From contig JAFCGN010000005.1 in the NCBI GenBank assembly GCA_017608045.1, forward strand, positions 1 through 48,115: 48,115 bases of DNA. The letters run 5' to 3'. Below the pieces are notes generated by a model. That model was not told where the DNA came from. It was given only the letters and a program-made list of their open reading frames with translations, and searched no databases. The position numbers and the translations under genes are program-made. This DNA is from Candidatus Parvarchaeota archaeon (lineage in GTDB: Archaea > Nanobdellota > Nanobdellia > JAFCGN01). Below are positions 15,363 to 23,690 of this stretch, piece after piece (the first letter of the stretch is position 1; each line of letters begins with the position of its first letter).

Positions 15363-16572
15363 TCTTTTCTCCCCTTAACTTTGAAGCATCTAAAATTCTT
15401 TTTATTGCTGCAATATACGCAGCCATCCTAAGAGAAACATTTTTTTCTTTGCTCATAGAAAGCACTTTATTAAGCGAATTTACTATAACTTGCTTTAATT
15501 TTTTTATCACTTCCTCTTCTGTCCAATAATATGCTTGTAAATTTTGAACCCATTCAAAATAACTTACAATAACACCGCCTGAATTTGCAAGAATATCAGG
15601 CACAACGATTATGTTTTTATTATCAAGAATTTCATCTGCTTCAGGAGTTACAGGCCCGTTTGCAAGCTCTAAAATAATTTCAGCTTTAATTCTGTCTGCG
15701 TTCTCTATTGTTATTTGGTTTTCTAAAGCAGCGAGTATTAAAACATCTGTTTCAAGCTCTAACAATTCCTTGTTTGAAATCTCTTTAGCATTTTCATATC
15801 CTTTCAAGGTCTTGTTCGCTCTTTTATACGCTATTACTTCATTAATGTTTAAACCTTCGTTCTTATAAATCCCTGTTTTTGAATCACTTACTGCGATTAT
15901 TTTATAACCTTGTTCGTAAAGAATTTTTGCAGCATTGCTCCCTGCATTTCCAAATCCTTGAATTGCAATTTTAATATTTTTTCTTTCTTTCAGTAATTCC
16001 ATAAGAACAAAAACACCGCCTTGTGCAGTGGAATAACTTCTTCCCTTACTACCGCCTAATTCTAAGGGTTTCCCTGTTATCATTGCAGGTTCTTTCTCTC
16101 CTTTAATTTTTTCAAATTCATCAAGCATCCAAGCCATTATTTGCGGTGTTGTATAAACATCAGGTGCAGGCACGTCTTTCCATGCACCTAAATCTTGATG
16201 AAAAGCCCTAACATATTCCCTGCTAAGTTCTTCAATTTCTTCTTCAGTTAATTCTTTTGGATTTACAATAACTCCTCCTTTAGCCCCGCCATATGGGAGT
16301 CCAGCTAAACTATTTTTTAATGTCATCCAAAATCCAAGAGCTTTCACTTCATCTAAAGAAACATTTGGGTGATACCTTATCCCTCCTTTCGTAGGGCCTA
16401 GAACATTATTATATTGCACTCTATATGCTTGATATTCTTTGTCTCCAACTTTTAGTTTAGCTTTAAGCACTTTCTTTGGAGTGCTTAAATAATTTAGGTT
16501 CTCCTCACTTAAACCCATTATACCCGCAGTTTTTTTCAATAATTTTTTTACATTATCAAACGCATTCGCCAT
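15355..16572 (-). CDS. gdhA: Glutamate dehydrogenase
   Basis: About 405 residues, a hexameric-type GDH that interconverts glutamate with 2-oxoglutarate and ammonium. The substrate site is in GGIRYHPNVSLDEVKALG and LPYGGAKGGV (catalytic Lys). VPAPDVYTT and GGSKGRSYSTAQGG follow, and the dinucleotide fold is AIQGFGNAGSNAA. I prefer the ATG at 16572 because GGGTGG lies five bases upstream. An ATG at 16587 overlapping the trxB stop is also in frame. Operon partners suggest that redox and nitrogen flux are expressed together. Confidence 0.95.
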   Translation of the reverse strand: MANAFDNVKKLLKKTAGIMGLSEENLNYLSTPKKVLKAKLKVGDKEYQAYRVQYNNVLGPTKGGIRYHPNVSLDEVKALGFWMTLKNSLAGLPYGGAKGGVIVNPKELTEEEIEELSREYVRAFHQDLGAWKDVPAPDVYTTPQIMAWMLDEFEKIKGEKEPAMITGKPLELGGSKGRSYSTAQGGVFVLMELLKERKNIKIAIQGFGNAGSNAAKILYEQGYKIIAVSDSKTGIYKNEGLNINEVIAYKRANKTLKGYENAKEISNKELLELETDVLILAALENQITIENADRIKAEIILELANGPVTPEADEILDNKNIIVVPDILANSGGVIVSYFEWVQNLQAYYWTEEEVIKKLKQVIVNSLNKVLSMSKEKNVSLRMAAYIAAIKRILDASKLRGEKID

Positions 16573-16583
16573 TTCAACCACCC

Positions 16584-17501
16584 TCATTTTTTATTCTTTT
16601 CAATATCTTCATACGCACTTCTCGCTGCTTTCGCTCCTTCTGCAGCAGCAGTTATTACTTGTCTAAGTTTTTCTTTTGTTCCGCAAATATCTCCCGCTGA
16701 ATAAACTCTCTCTATATTTGTTCTCATATGTTCATCAACTATGATAAAACCTTGCTCATTTATTTTAACACCTAAATTTTTAGCAATAACTGGATTAGGA
16801 ACATGCCCTATTTCAACAAAAACACCATCAACACTAAGTTCTTCCCCGTTTGTTAGTTCAATTTTTTCAAGAACATCTCTCCCAACAAGTTTTTTTATTT
16901 GTGCATTGTAAACAACTTCAATCTTTTCATTTGAATTAACTTTTTTTATTTCAATTGGGTGTGCTCTTAATTTTTCTCTTCTATAAAGTATGTAAACTTT
17001 TTTTGATTTTTGAGATAATAACAAAGCTGTCATTACAGCAGAATCAGAGCCTCCAACAACAGCAACAACTTTGTCCTTGAAAAAAGGAGCATCACAAGTT
17101 GCACAATAACTTACGCCTTTACCAATGAAATCTTCTTCGTTTGGAACATTAAGTTTTCTTGGAACAGAACCCATTGCTAAAATTATTGTCTTTGTCTTGA
17201 TTTTTTTATTCGCATCTGTTGTAATTAAAAAAAATTCATTATTTTTTTCAGCACTAACAACTTCTTCTTCAACAAGTTCAACACCAAAATGGCGTGCATG
17301 TTCTTTAAATCTTTCAATTAAATCCATTCCACTAATTTCTTTAAAACCAGGATAATTTTCTACATTCCATGCATGAGTTATAATGCTCTCAAATGGCTTT
17401 CCTATAATAATTGTTTTTAAAGCATATCTTGTTGCATAAATGCCTGCTGTTAATCCTGCAGGCCCAGCACCTATAATCAAACAATCATATGCTTTATTCA
17501 T
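16584..17501 (-). CDS. trxB: Thioredoxin reductase
   Basis: About 305 residues. It has an FAD fold (IIGAGPAGLTAGIYATR), the redox-active CATC in GVSYCATCDAPFF, an NAD(P)H fold (VVGGSDSAVMTALLL) and the C-terminal FAD motif VYSAGDICG. It passes electrons to the thioredoxin encoded just upstream. The ATG at 17501 is preceded by GGAGGT; a TTG at 17513 is less likely. The gene overlaps trx by eight bases. Confidence 0.95.
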   Translation of the reverse strand: MNKAYDCLIIGAGPAGLTAGIYATRYALKTIIIGKPFESIITHAWNVENYPGFKEISGMDLIERFKEHARHFGVELVEEEVVSAEKNNEFFLITTDANKKIKTKTIILAMGSVPRKLNVPNEEDFIGKGVSYCATCDAPFFKDKVVAVVGGSDSAVMTALLLSQKSKKVYILYRREKLRAHPIEIKKVNSNEKIEVVYNAQIKKLVGRDVLEKIELTNGEELSVDGVFVEIGHVPNPVIAKNLGVKINEQGFIIVDEHMRTNIERVYSAGDICGTKEKLRQVITAAAEGAKAARSAYEDIEKNKK

Positions 17502-17820
17502 TGTTTTCAACAACCTCCATGATTTTCTGTTTCATTAATTCTTTTGGCATTGCACCAACAAATCTTCCAACTTCCACGCCATTTTTAAAAATAATGAATG
17601 TTGGAATGCTAACAATTCTATTTGCTTGTGCAATTAAACCTTCTTCATCAACATTTAACTTAGCGAATTTTATACCTTCTATTTCTTGACTTAATTCTTC
17701 AAAAACAGGAGAAGACATCCTGCAAGGAGCGCACCATGGTGCCCAACAGTCAATTACTACAAAACCATTATAATTCATTACTTCTTTTTCATAATTATTA
17801 CTTGTTATACTCAAAACCAT
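17494..17820 (-). CDS. trxA: Thioredoxin with WCAPC active site
   Basis: About 108 residues. The thioredoxin fold carries FVVIDCWAPWCAPCRMSSP, so the active site is C-A-P-C rather than the usual C-G-P-C, followed by LNVDEE and the cis-Pro loop SIPTFIIFKNG. There is no signal peptide. The start was chosen at 17820 because GGTGAG lies a few bases upstream; an ATG at 17832 is in frame. It is first gene of the trx-trxB-gdhA-HTH operon and is reduced by the adjacent reductase. Confidence 0.93.
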   Translation of the reverse strand: MVLSITSNNYEKEVMNYNGFVVIDCWAPWCAPCRMSSPVFEELSQEIEGIKFAKLNVDEEGLIAQANRIVSIPTFIIFKNGVEVGRFVGAMPKELMKQKIMEVVENNE

Positions 17821-17842
17821 TTTTCTCACCATCCAATTCCTA

Positions 17843-17902
17843 AATCACATTTCTTTATAAATTTAGAGAAAATGTGATTGGTTATGCAAAAAAAAATCAC
17901 AA
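17843..17902 (-). promoter_or_regulatory. Promoter and candidate operator of the trx operon
   Basis: The perfect 10-bp inverted repeat AATCACATTT (17843-17852) / AAATGTGATT (17870-17879) flanks a TATA-like TTTATAAA at 17855-17862. A third half site, AATCACAA, lies at 17895-17902. The TATA box is about 37 bp before the trxA ATG. A protein on the repeat would cover the TATA box, so repression is the simplest reading. Confidence 0.65.
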
Positions 17903-17969
17903 CCAATACTATTAAGGTTTTCGTTTAAGAATTTTTTAAAAGAATTTTTTTTAATAAAAAATTCAGAAT

Positions 17970-18371
17970 TTAATTTTCAGTTTTTAACTCTTCTTGCGCT
18001 TCTTTTTCCTTCTTTGTTAAAAACTTCTTGCTTCCTTTTTTTGTAATTATGCAATTAATTTGGACTATTTCTTCATTAATTACTCTTCCTCTTACGCTTT
18101 TTCTTCTGCGTTCGCCTTTTCTTCTTGGTTTAAAACCCGCGCCTCCTGAAAGCAAAATTCTTTTTCTTGTTGAACCAGGCAAAGATTTTCTCATAGGAAA
18201 TCCTTGTTTATCGCTCCCGCCTGTTATTTTGAATTCATACCCAGGGTAATCTATAATTCTTCCATCAATAATATCTCCAATTTCTTTTCCAATAACCTCG
18301 TTTTCCCTTCCTTCTTTTATCTCTTCTTGGTATGTTTTCCCTGTTTCTGGGTCTGCAATATTTAACTTCAT
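17970..18371 (-). CDS. rps6e: Small ribosomal subunit protein eS6
   Basis: 133 residues from MKLNIADPETGKTYQ. The family signatures are GDIIDGRIIDYPGYEFKITG, KQGFPMRKSLPG and RKGERRRKSVRGR. This is the short archaeal form. The start at 18371 matches the family; the open frame above it (to 18401) would add a hydrophobic leader that eS6 lacks. Confidence 0.95.
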   Translation of the reverse strand: MKLNIADPETGKTYQEEIKEGRENEVIGKEIGDIIDGRIIDYPGYEFKITGGSDKQGFPMRKSLPGSTRKRILLSGGAGFKPRRKGERRRKSVRGRVINEEIVQINCIITKKGSKKFLTKKEKEAQEELKTEN

Positions 18372-18446
18372 TACCATAGCGATATATGACAAAAGAATCA
18401 TTTTAAAACTTTTTGATTAAATTTATACAAGAATTAAAAAAAATTT

Positions 18447-18809
18447 TTACCATGGGATTTCATCTATTTTTAAGGGTTCATTTAATTTACCATCTCTTTT
18501 CATCTGTCTTTTTTTACTCATGCTTATTTTACCGCTCATCTTCCAAACTATTTTATTGCATTTATTGCATCTTATTTCAAACACAACCCTATTCAGTTTT
18601 AAATTTGCATAATTATCACAAACCTCGCCGTTTCTTTTTTTATTAACACAATGATATGCGACTCTAAAAACATCATTTTTCAAATCTTCAAATAAAATGT
18701 GTTTTCCGTATGAAAAACTAAAATAACCAAGTTTCCCTTCGTCTTTGAGTTTTTTTGCTTCATCTCTTAATTTAAGCAAAAGTTTCTCAAATCTTTCTTG
18801 TTTTGACAA
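18447..18809 (-). CDS. Small protein with possible zinc-binding cysteines
   Basis: About 120 residues. The N-terminal half is a charged helix (KLLLKLRDEAKKLKDEG). The C-terminal half holds C-x9-C (HCVNKKRNGEVC) and C-x2-C (RCNKCNKIVWK), which together could bind one zinc ion. A TTG at 18809 has GGGTGG five bases upstream and is the most likely start; GTG at 18818 is an alternative. I do not recognise a family. The basic tail (SKKRQMKRDGK) would suit nucleic-acid binding. It sits about 75 bp upstream of eS6 in the same direction. Confidence 0.6.
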   Translation of the reverse strand: MSKQERFEKLLLKLRDEAKKLKDEGKLGYFSFSYGKHILFEDLKNDVFRVAYHCVNKKRNGEVCDNYANLKLNRVVFEIRCNKCNKIVWKMSGKISMSKKRQMKRDGKLNEPLKIDEIPW

Positions 18810-18947
18810 TAAAACCACCCAAATTTTAACTATTGTTTTTATTTAAGATGTTTTTAATTAAAATAGTTTCTATGGATTTATTTTTTTAAAAAGCAAAACT
18901 AAAAAGGATAAGATTTAAAAGCAATTCTTTTTTTAAAAAAATATTGA

Positions 18948-19020
18948 GGGCTCGTGGTCTAGTGGCTATGACATCGCCTTGACGTGGCGGGGGTCGCCGG
19001 TTCAAATCCGGCCGAGCCCA
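18948..19020 (+). tRNA. tRNA-Val (anticodon GAC)
   Basis: Acceptor GGGCTCG/CGAGCCC is perfect. The anticodon arm TCGCC-TTGACGT-GGCGG gives GAC. The T arm is GCCGG-TTCAAAT-CCGGC. The discriminator is A, no CCA is encoded, and there is no intron. An ATTTAAAAG box about 35 bp upstream is a likely TATA element. Confidence 0.96.
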
Positions 19021-19059
19021 TAGGCATTTTTTTAAACTTAGCAATCTTTATTTTCTTCA

Positions 19060-20952
19060 ATGAAAAAAATAGGTTTTGAAAAAATCTTCATTAAAGCATG
19101 CTATTATTCTTACAAATATTTCAAGTTTCTAAGTCCAAAAGAAAAAGAAAATTTTAGTAAAGAATTCAAAAGAGCACTTGAATTCTTGAATTGGGAGTAT
19201 AATGGAAAAAAAATAACTCCTAAAAAAGTAATTGTTCTTTCAAGAATTATTGGTTTAATCACTTTTTTTATTGGGTCTCTTGTTTTTTGGAATGGATTCA
19301 GTTTTATAAAACTTTTTTTCTTTTTTTTCCTTCCTTTTATAACAGCGCAGTTTATCACGGATTATCCAAAAAACAAAAGCAGTTTAAGAAAAATAAAATC
19401 ACTTTCAGAAATAAGCGATGTCTTGCTGAACTTAATCATAAGTTTAAAACAAAACCCGAATCTTGAAGAAGCCTTTTCTTTTGTTTCAAAACACAATCAA
19501 GGTGAGATTGGAAGAGATTTTAAAAGAGCGTTGTGGAAATGTTTAAGCGGACGCAAAAGCAATTTAAGAGAAGAAATGGATAAAATAGCAGAAAAATGGG
19601 GGTATTGGAGTGAGGGTTTTAAACGCTCCCTCTTTTTAATTGAAGCAAGTTTTAGTGAAAAAAACGAAGAAAAACGCAACAAAATTTTGGATAAAGCCCT
19701 TGAAATAACACTTGAAGACATAAACTATCAAATGACAAATTATTTAAATTCTTTAAAAATCCCAACACTCATATTATTTAGTTTTGGTACTGTTCTTCCA
19801 TTGCTTATTGTATCTCTTCTTCCATTGCTTGGATTTACAAGTGGCACAAGTTTAAGCATGCAACAAGTGGGTTTTTTGTTAATATCTTCGATTATTGCTA
19901 CTATTTTTTACTCTAATAACATAATTAGAAAAAGACCTGCAAGTTATTCTGAAATAAGACTTCCTGAAAAAATTCCTGGGTTGCCTAAAAAAGGATTTTT
20001 CAAATTAAGAAATAGGGTTTTCAATTCAAAATTTTACTCCATAATTATTTCAATTATTATTTGTGCACCAGGAATTCTTTTCCTGATTGATTATTACCCA
20101 TTTATAAGATTCTCAGGGTTGTTTTGGCAGTTCCTTTTGAAAGTTAACACATTAAGCATTGTTTTAGGAATAAGCGCAGGCATAAGCTTTTATTATTGGT
20201 CTATAAGTAAGGACAGAACAATTATTAGAAATAAAATAGATGAAATGGAGGAATCATTAATTGATGTTTTATACAAAATTGCTTCAAGAATGAGTGAAGG
20301 AAGGAGTCCTGAAGAGAGTGTTGAATGGACAGCTCATAATACCAAAGGAGGTTTGGAAGAACCACTTACAAGAGCAGTTTCTTTAATCAAAAAAAGGAAT
20401 ATGACTTTAAAACAAGCATTTTTTGATGAAAAAATAGGAGTATTAAACACGATATATTCAACAAGAATTAAAACTGTTTTTTCAATTTTCATAAGTTCTT
20501 GTAAGAAGGGGATTTCAAGTGCAAGCCAAATTTTATTTAACTTAAGCACGCAATTAGGAATAATTAAATCTTTAGACAAAAAACTTCGTCAAAATCTGAG
20601 TCAATCACTAAGCATGATGTATTTAACAGCAGTTTTTTTTGCACCAACTATTTGCGGACTTATTGTAACAATGCAACAATTAATAGGAAATAGTTTTGCT
20701 AAAGTAAGTTATCAATTATCAGGACAATTCAGTTTCTTAACTTTTAATTTCCAATCATTCAACACATACTTGCTCCAATTATTTGTTGGCTTTTATGTAA
20801 TAATCTTGAATTACCTTCTTGTTAAATATACTGTGATTATCCAGAATTCAGGAGATAAATTAATGATGCAAAAAAAACTTGGGAAATCAATAATAACAGG
20901 CACTATTGTGTATATTGTAAGTATAATCTTATCAGCTAAATTTTTCTTATAA
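19060..20952 (+). CDS. Pilus/archaellum platform membrane protein (T2SSF, TadC/FlaJ type)
   Basis: 630 residues with two T2SSF-type domains. Each has a helical cytoplasmic block followed by paired membrane helices: about 50-90 and 225-290 for the first, about 330-385 and 510-630 for the second. The second block contains KIASRMSEGRSPEESVEWTA and the segment SLSMMYLTAVFFAPTICGLI, typical of archaeal FlaJ/TadC platforms. It should anchor the assembly ATPase and feed pilin subunits into a type IV-like filament. No GspE-type ATPase is encoded in the window, though two pilin-like genes follow on the other strand. Confidence 0.85.
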   Translation: MKKIGFEKIFIKACYYSYKYFKFLSPKEKENFSKEFKRALEFLNWEYNGKKITPKKVIVLSRIIGLITFFIGSLVFWNGFSFIKLFFFFFLPFITAQFITDYPKNKSSLRKIKSLSEISDVLLNLIISLKQNPNLEEAFSFVSKHNQGEIGRDFKRALWKCLSGRKSNLREEMDKIAEKWGYWSEGFKRSLFLIEASFSEKNEEKRNKILDKALEITLEDINYQMTNYLNSLKIPTLILFSFGTVLPLLIVSLLPLLGFTSGTSLSMQQVGFLLISSIIATIFYSNNIIRKRPASYSEIRLPEKIPGLPKKGFFKLRNRVFNSKFYSIIISIIICAPGILFLIDYYPFIRFSGLFWQFLLKVNTLSIVLGISAGISFYYWSISKDRTIIRNKIDEMEESLIDVLYKIASRMSEGRSPEESVEWTAHNTKGGLEEPLTRAVSLIKKRNMTLKQAFFDEKIGVLNTIYSTRIKTVFSIFISSCKKGISSASQILFNLSTQLGIIKSLDKKLRQNLSQSLSMMYLTAVFFAPTICGLIVTMQQLIGNSFAKVSYQLSGQFSFLTFNFQSFNTYLLQLFVGFYVIILNYLLVKYTVIIQNSGDKLMMQKKLGKSIITGTIVYIVSIILSAKFFL

Positions 20953-20956
20953 TCTT

Positions 20957-21367
20957 TTATTTAAAAAAAAGTGTCAGATTCTTTCCCTCAACTATATCCC
21001 CATAATAAATGGTTAATAAGTACGTGCCGCTTGTTAAATTTAAGCTATTAAGTAAATCATTTTCAGAACATAAAGCACCAAGATCTCTTGTCCATTCAAG
21101 AAAAAGACAATTTGTTTGATTATCCATCAAAAGATGCGTGTTTTTCGGAACTTTTATTGAAACACTATCCCAAGACCCAATAGAATTTCCATATCTTAAA
21201 TCATTCATTTTTGAAAAAATGGTTTCAGCATTATTTCTAAAATCATTGCTTATAGTAAAATTGTTAAAAATAGTGATTATAGAAAACGAGATGGATAAGA
21301 CAACTGCCATTAAAAAAACAATTAAAATATATCTTAACGGCTCTCCTTCAACTGCCTTATTATTCAA
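20957..21367 (-). CDS. Pilin-like protein with class III-type signal
   Basis: 136 residues. The N-terminus MNNKAVEGEPLRYILIVFLMAV has the short basic head, Gly before the cleavage point and the hydrophobic helix of archaeal prepilins. It is followed by a beta-rich domain of about 100 residues with two cysteines (TNCLFLEW, ALCSEN). It would be processed by a FlaK/EppA-type peptidase and assembled through the T2SSF platform encoded convergently four bases away. The signal closely resembles that of the next small gene (KAVEG-x-PL). Confidence 0.75.
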   Translation of the reverse strand: MNNKAVEGEPLRYILIVFLMAVVLSISFSIITIFNNFTISNDFRNNAETIFSKMNDLRYGNSIGSWDSVSIKVPKNTHLLMDNQTNCLFLEWTRDLGALCSENDLLNSLNLTSGTYLLTIYYGDIVEGKNLTLFFK

Positions 21368-21394
21368 CCTCAGCCCTCTTTATAAATAAAAAAA

Positions 21395-21574
21395 TTAACC
21401 TGTCATGTTAGTGGTGTTCTGTGTTAAAGTGTCATTAATAAACCCAAGATTTTGGCTAATACCTAAGTTAACAACACCAACTATGTCAAGAATTATTGCT
21501 AATGCAAGTGCTGCCACTAAGACAATAATCACGTATTTCAAGGGCAATCCTTCAACAGCCTTTTTGTTTTTCAT
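21395..21574 (-). CDS. 59-residue pilin-like protein
   Basis: MKNKKAVEGLPLKYVIIVLV is a textbook archaeal class III signal (K-x-VEG-L-P-L then a long hydrophobic helix), with only about 30 residues after the helix and two N-x-T sequons near the C-terminus. It is a minimal pilin, as in the DUF361-like family. It shares the KAVEG-x-PL head with the gene immediately downstream (20957-21367), and both follow the Lon-like protease gene in the same direction. Confidence 0.75.
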   Translation of the reverse strand: MKNKKAVEGLPLKYVIIVLVAALALAIILDIVGVVNLGISQNLGFINDTLTQNTTNMTG

Positions 21575-21613
21575 AAAAATTAATTAATAACAAAGCGTAT
21601 TTAAATCATTCGT

Positions 21614-23509
21614 TTATTTTTGTGGTTTGCTTACAGCATAAAGAAAACCTATTGAAACGCCAATTAAAAGCATTAAGGCTTGAACAAAAATCTGATTTTT
21701 ATCATTAACGCATACAATAGGTTCAACCCATACATTATTTTTTAAAATTTCTCCTTTTTCAGTCTCACTAAGCATTGCATTTATTATTTGGCTTGAAATT
21801 TTAGAATATTGTTTTGCGTAATTCAAAAAAATAAGTGCTTGTGCTGGTTGCGTCTCATTAAATGCTCCTGCATATTCAAGATAACTTATTGCAAGCAAAG
21901 GAACAACGCCGTTTTCTTCAACGTTTTCAATAAAAAATTTTACTTCATCTTCATCATCTTTTATTTTTTCAAAAAGCGTATCGTTTGTTAAACCTCTTGT
22001 TTCCATTGCAAGATTTGCTTCTGCTTTTGCTTCCAAAGATTCAAACAAAGCATATGCATACTCATTTTTTGAAAATGCATTGTTAGCATTCTCAAGATGT
22101 TTTTCTGCTTCTGATAAAAAAGCATCATTGCTTACAGTCTTAGCATACGCAATAGTGTTGCTTGCCTGCGTTATTCTGTCTAAAGAAAGATCCCTAAGTT
22201 TAGTATTATTGAAAGTTATGTTCATATTATTTGTAAAAAAATTAGTTAATCCCTCCCACTCCTCTGAAGTTAATATTCTTACTTGGGCAAACGATGCATA
22301 ATAAATTGCAGAAACATAATTATCATTATAATAATTTTTGTAAGCACTATCAAGCATTTTTTCTGCTTCCATTATCCTGTTTATTGCAATAACAATAGAT
22401 TCTACATCATTTATATCGTCAAAATTCCTTGTTTTTAAAAACTCATTTTCTTTACTTGTTATATTCTCTTTTAATTGGTCAAGCATTTTTTCCACAAATT
22501 GCGTGTTTTGAGAAACATAATAATTTAACAAATTACTTCCATAAGTTGAAGACACTAATGAATTAACTGCAAAACTTGCTCCAGAATAATATGCTTTCTT
22601 TTTATAAAAATCTCTTGCTTTTTCTAATTTTTCCATAGAATCATTAAGTAAGTTGTTAATTTCTTCAGAATGCAAATAAGATAATTTTGCAGAACTTAAG
22701 TTTGTTTCAAAAACATTTATCTTGTTTGAAGATTTTTCAATTAAATCTTCACACATAATTTTCATAATCTTAGAATAAAGATTTTTATCAATTTTTTTGA
22801 TATTATTTTTTTTAACAATTTTATGATTAGTAGCGTACTCATATGCTTCTTCCACTGTCCTAACAGGAGTTATGTTTAAATTCCAATTTTCTTTTGAATA
22901 GGATACTAAATCTATTGGAACTGTTTGTGTTTTTGCAATCAAGGGAGTTTGAGATAAAACATTTATTTTTTCAACATAAACAGTTTCCTGTCCCTGCGGT
23001 ATAAGCATTCTTGTTGCACCTTCTTTTGAAGCAGCCTCAGCTTTTGCAAGAAGCCCGCCAACAGGACCAATTGTGCCATCCGGATTGATGGTGCCTGTTA
23101 TCATAACATAAGGGTTTATTGAAACATTCGTGAGTGCTGACAAAGTTGCAACAGTCATAGCTGCTCCTGCACTCGGCCCTCCAATCATTGGAAACTCCCC
23201 CCTGATTACATAAAAAAAATCATATTTATCGCAATCAATATTTAAAATATCGCAACTAACTTCTTTGCTTAATCTTGCACTTGCTTGAGTATCTATTTCT
23301 GTTAAAGGCATTGTATCAACAAATATTCTGCCTGTTCCTTCCTTAACTTCTACTAATAAATCAGCAACAACTCCTTCTTCGTTTTCACCTACTTGTCTAA
23401 CACCAAGAATTTTAACATTCGCTTTTCTAACTTCTTGAGCGCTTGCAAAAGAAATTGCAAACAGAAAAAATAACACTATTATACCTGCTTTGTTCTTTTT
23501 TTTGCGCAT
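21614..23509 (-). CDS. Exported, membrane-anchored Lon-family (S16) serine protease
   Basis: 631 residues. A signal peptide (VLFFLFAISFASA, cleavage near 24) leads to a Lon proteolytic domain with catalytic S113 (GGPSAGAAM) and K156 (GGLLAKAEAA). The 43-residue spacing is the same as in Lon. There is no AAA domain. About 380 residues of helical repeat-like sequence follow, then a C-terminal membrane helix (LMLLIGVSIGFLYAV). It should degrade proteins on the outer face of the membrane without ATP. AGGCGGT precedes the ATG. Next to pilin genes, a role in surface-protein quality control or pilus turnover is possible. Confidence 0.85.
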   Translation of the reverse strand: MRKKKNKAGIIVLFFLFAISFASAQEVRKANVKILGVRQVGENEEGVVADLLVEVKEGTGRIFVDTMPLTEIDTQASARLSKEVSCDILNIDCDKYDFFYVIRGEFPMIGGPSAGAAMTVATLSALTNVSINPYVMITGTINPDGTIGPVGGLLAKAEAASKEGATRMLIPQGQETVYVEKINVLSQTPLIAKTQTVPIDLVSYSKENWNLNITPVRTVEEAYEYATNHKIVKKNNIKKIDKNLYSKIMKIMCEDLIEKSSNKINVFETNLSSAKLSYLHSEEINNLLNDSMEKLEKARDFYKKKAYYSGASFAVNSLVSSTYGSNLLNYYVSQNTQFVEKMLDQLKENITSKENEFLKTRNFDDINDVESIVIAINRIMEAEKMLDSAYKNYYNDNYVSAIYYASFAQVRILTSEEWEGLTNFFTNNMNITFNNTKLRDLSLDRITQASNTIAYAKTVSNDAFLSEAEKHLENANNAFSKNEYAYALFESLEAKAEANLAMETRGLTNDTLFEKIKDDEDEVKFFIENVEENGVVPLLAISYLEYAGAFNETQPAQALIFLNYAKQYSKISSQIINAMLSETEKGEILKNNVWVEPIVCVNDKNQIFVQALMLLIGVSIGFLYAVSKPQK

Positions 23510-23578
23510 TTCTACCGCCTATTGAAATTTATTGCATTTATATATAATTACTTTTTGTAATTTTCTTTCAATAAAATA

Positions 23579-23690
23579 AAGGTTAATGAACGGTCAGTGA
23601 TCACCTCCTAATCCGTCATAGGACTTAACGCTTTGCAATGTTTTAGTCCTAGGATCACGCCAATCAGCATCATCCCAATTCATTAACCTT
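23579..23690 (-). ncRNA. Candidate structured RNA complementary to the 16S rRNA 3' tail
   Basis: A 12-bp closing stem (23579-23590 with 23679-23690) encloses a 7-bp hairpin TAGGACT/AGTCCTA (23619-23625 with 23645-23651) and a 6-bp pairing GTGATC/GATCAC. On the minus strand, AGGAGGTGATC (23599-23609) is the complement of the conserved 16S 3' end GATCACCTCCT. GATGATGC near the 5' stem and CTGA just after the complementary tract look like C and D boxes. Strand and function are inferred. It lies between two minus-strand genes and starts at the stop codon of the upstream one. Confidence 0.5.

Noticed and set aside
23599-23609. Shine-Dalgarno site for the Lon-like protease
   Set aside because: It lies about 90 bases from that start codon, which has its own AGGCGGT; no other start follows at the right distance.
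23579-23690. Possible 5S rRNA on the plus strand
   Set aside because: It has a long terminal stem and a loosely similar CCG...GGACUUAAC segment, but it lacks the conserved loop C and loop E sequences and is about 10 nt too short.
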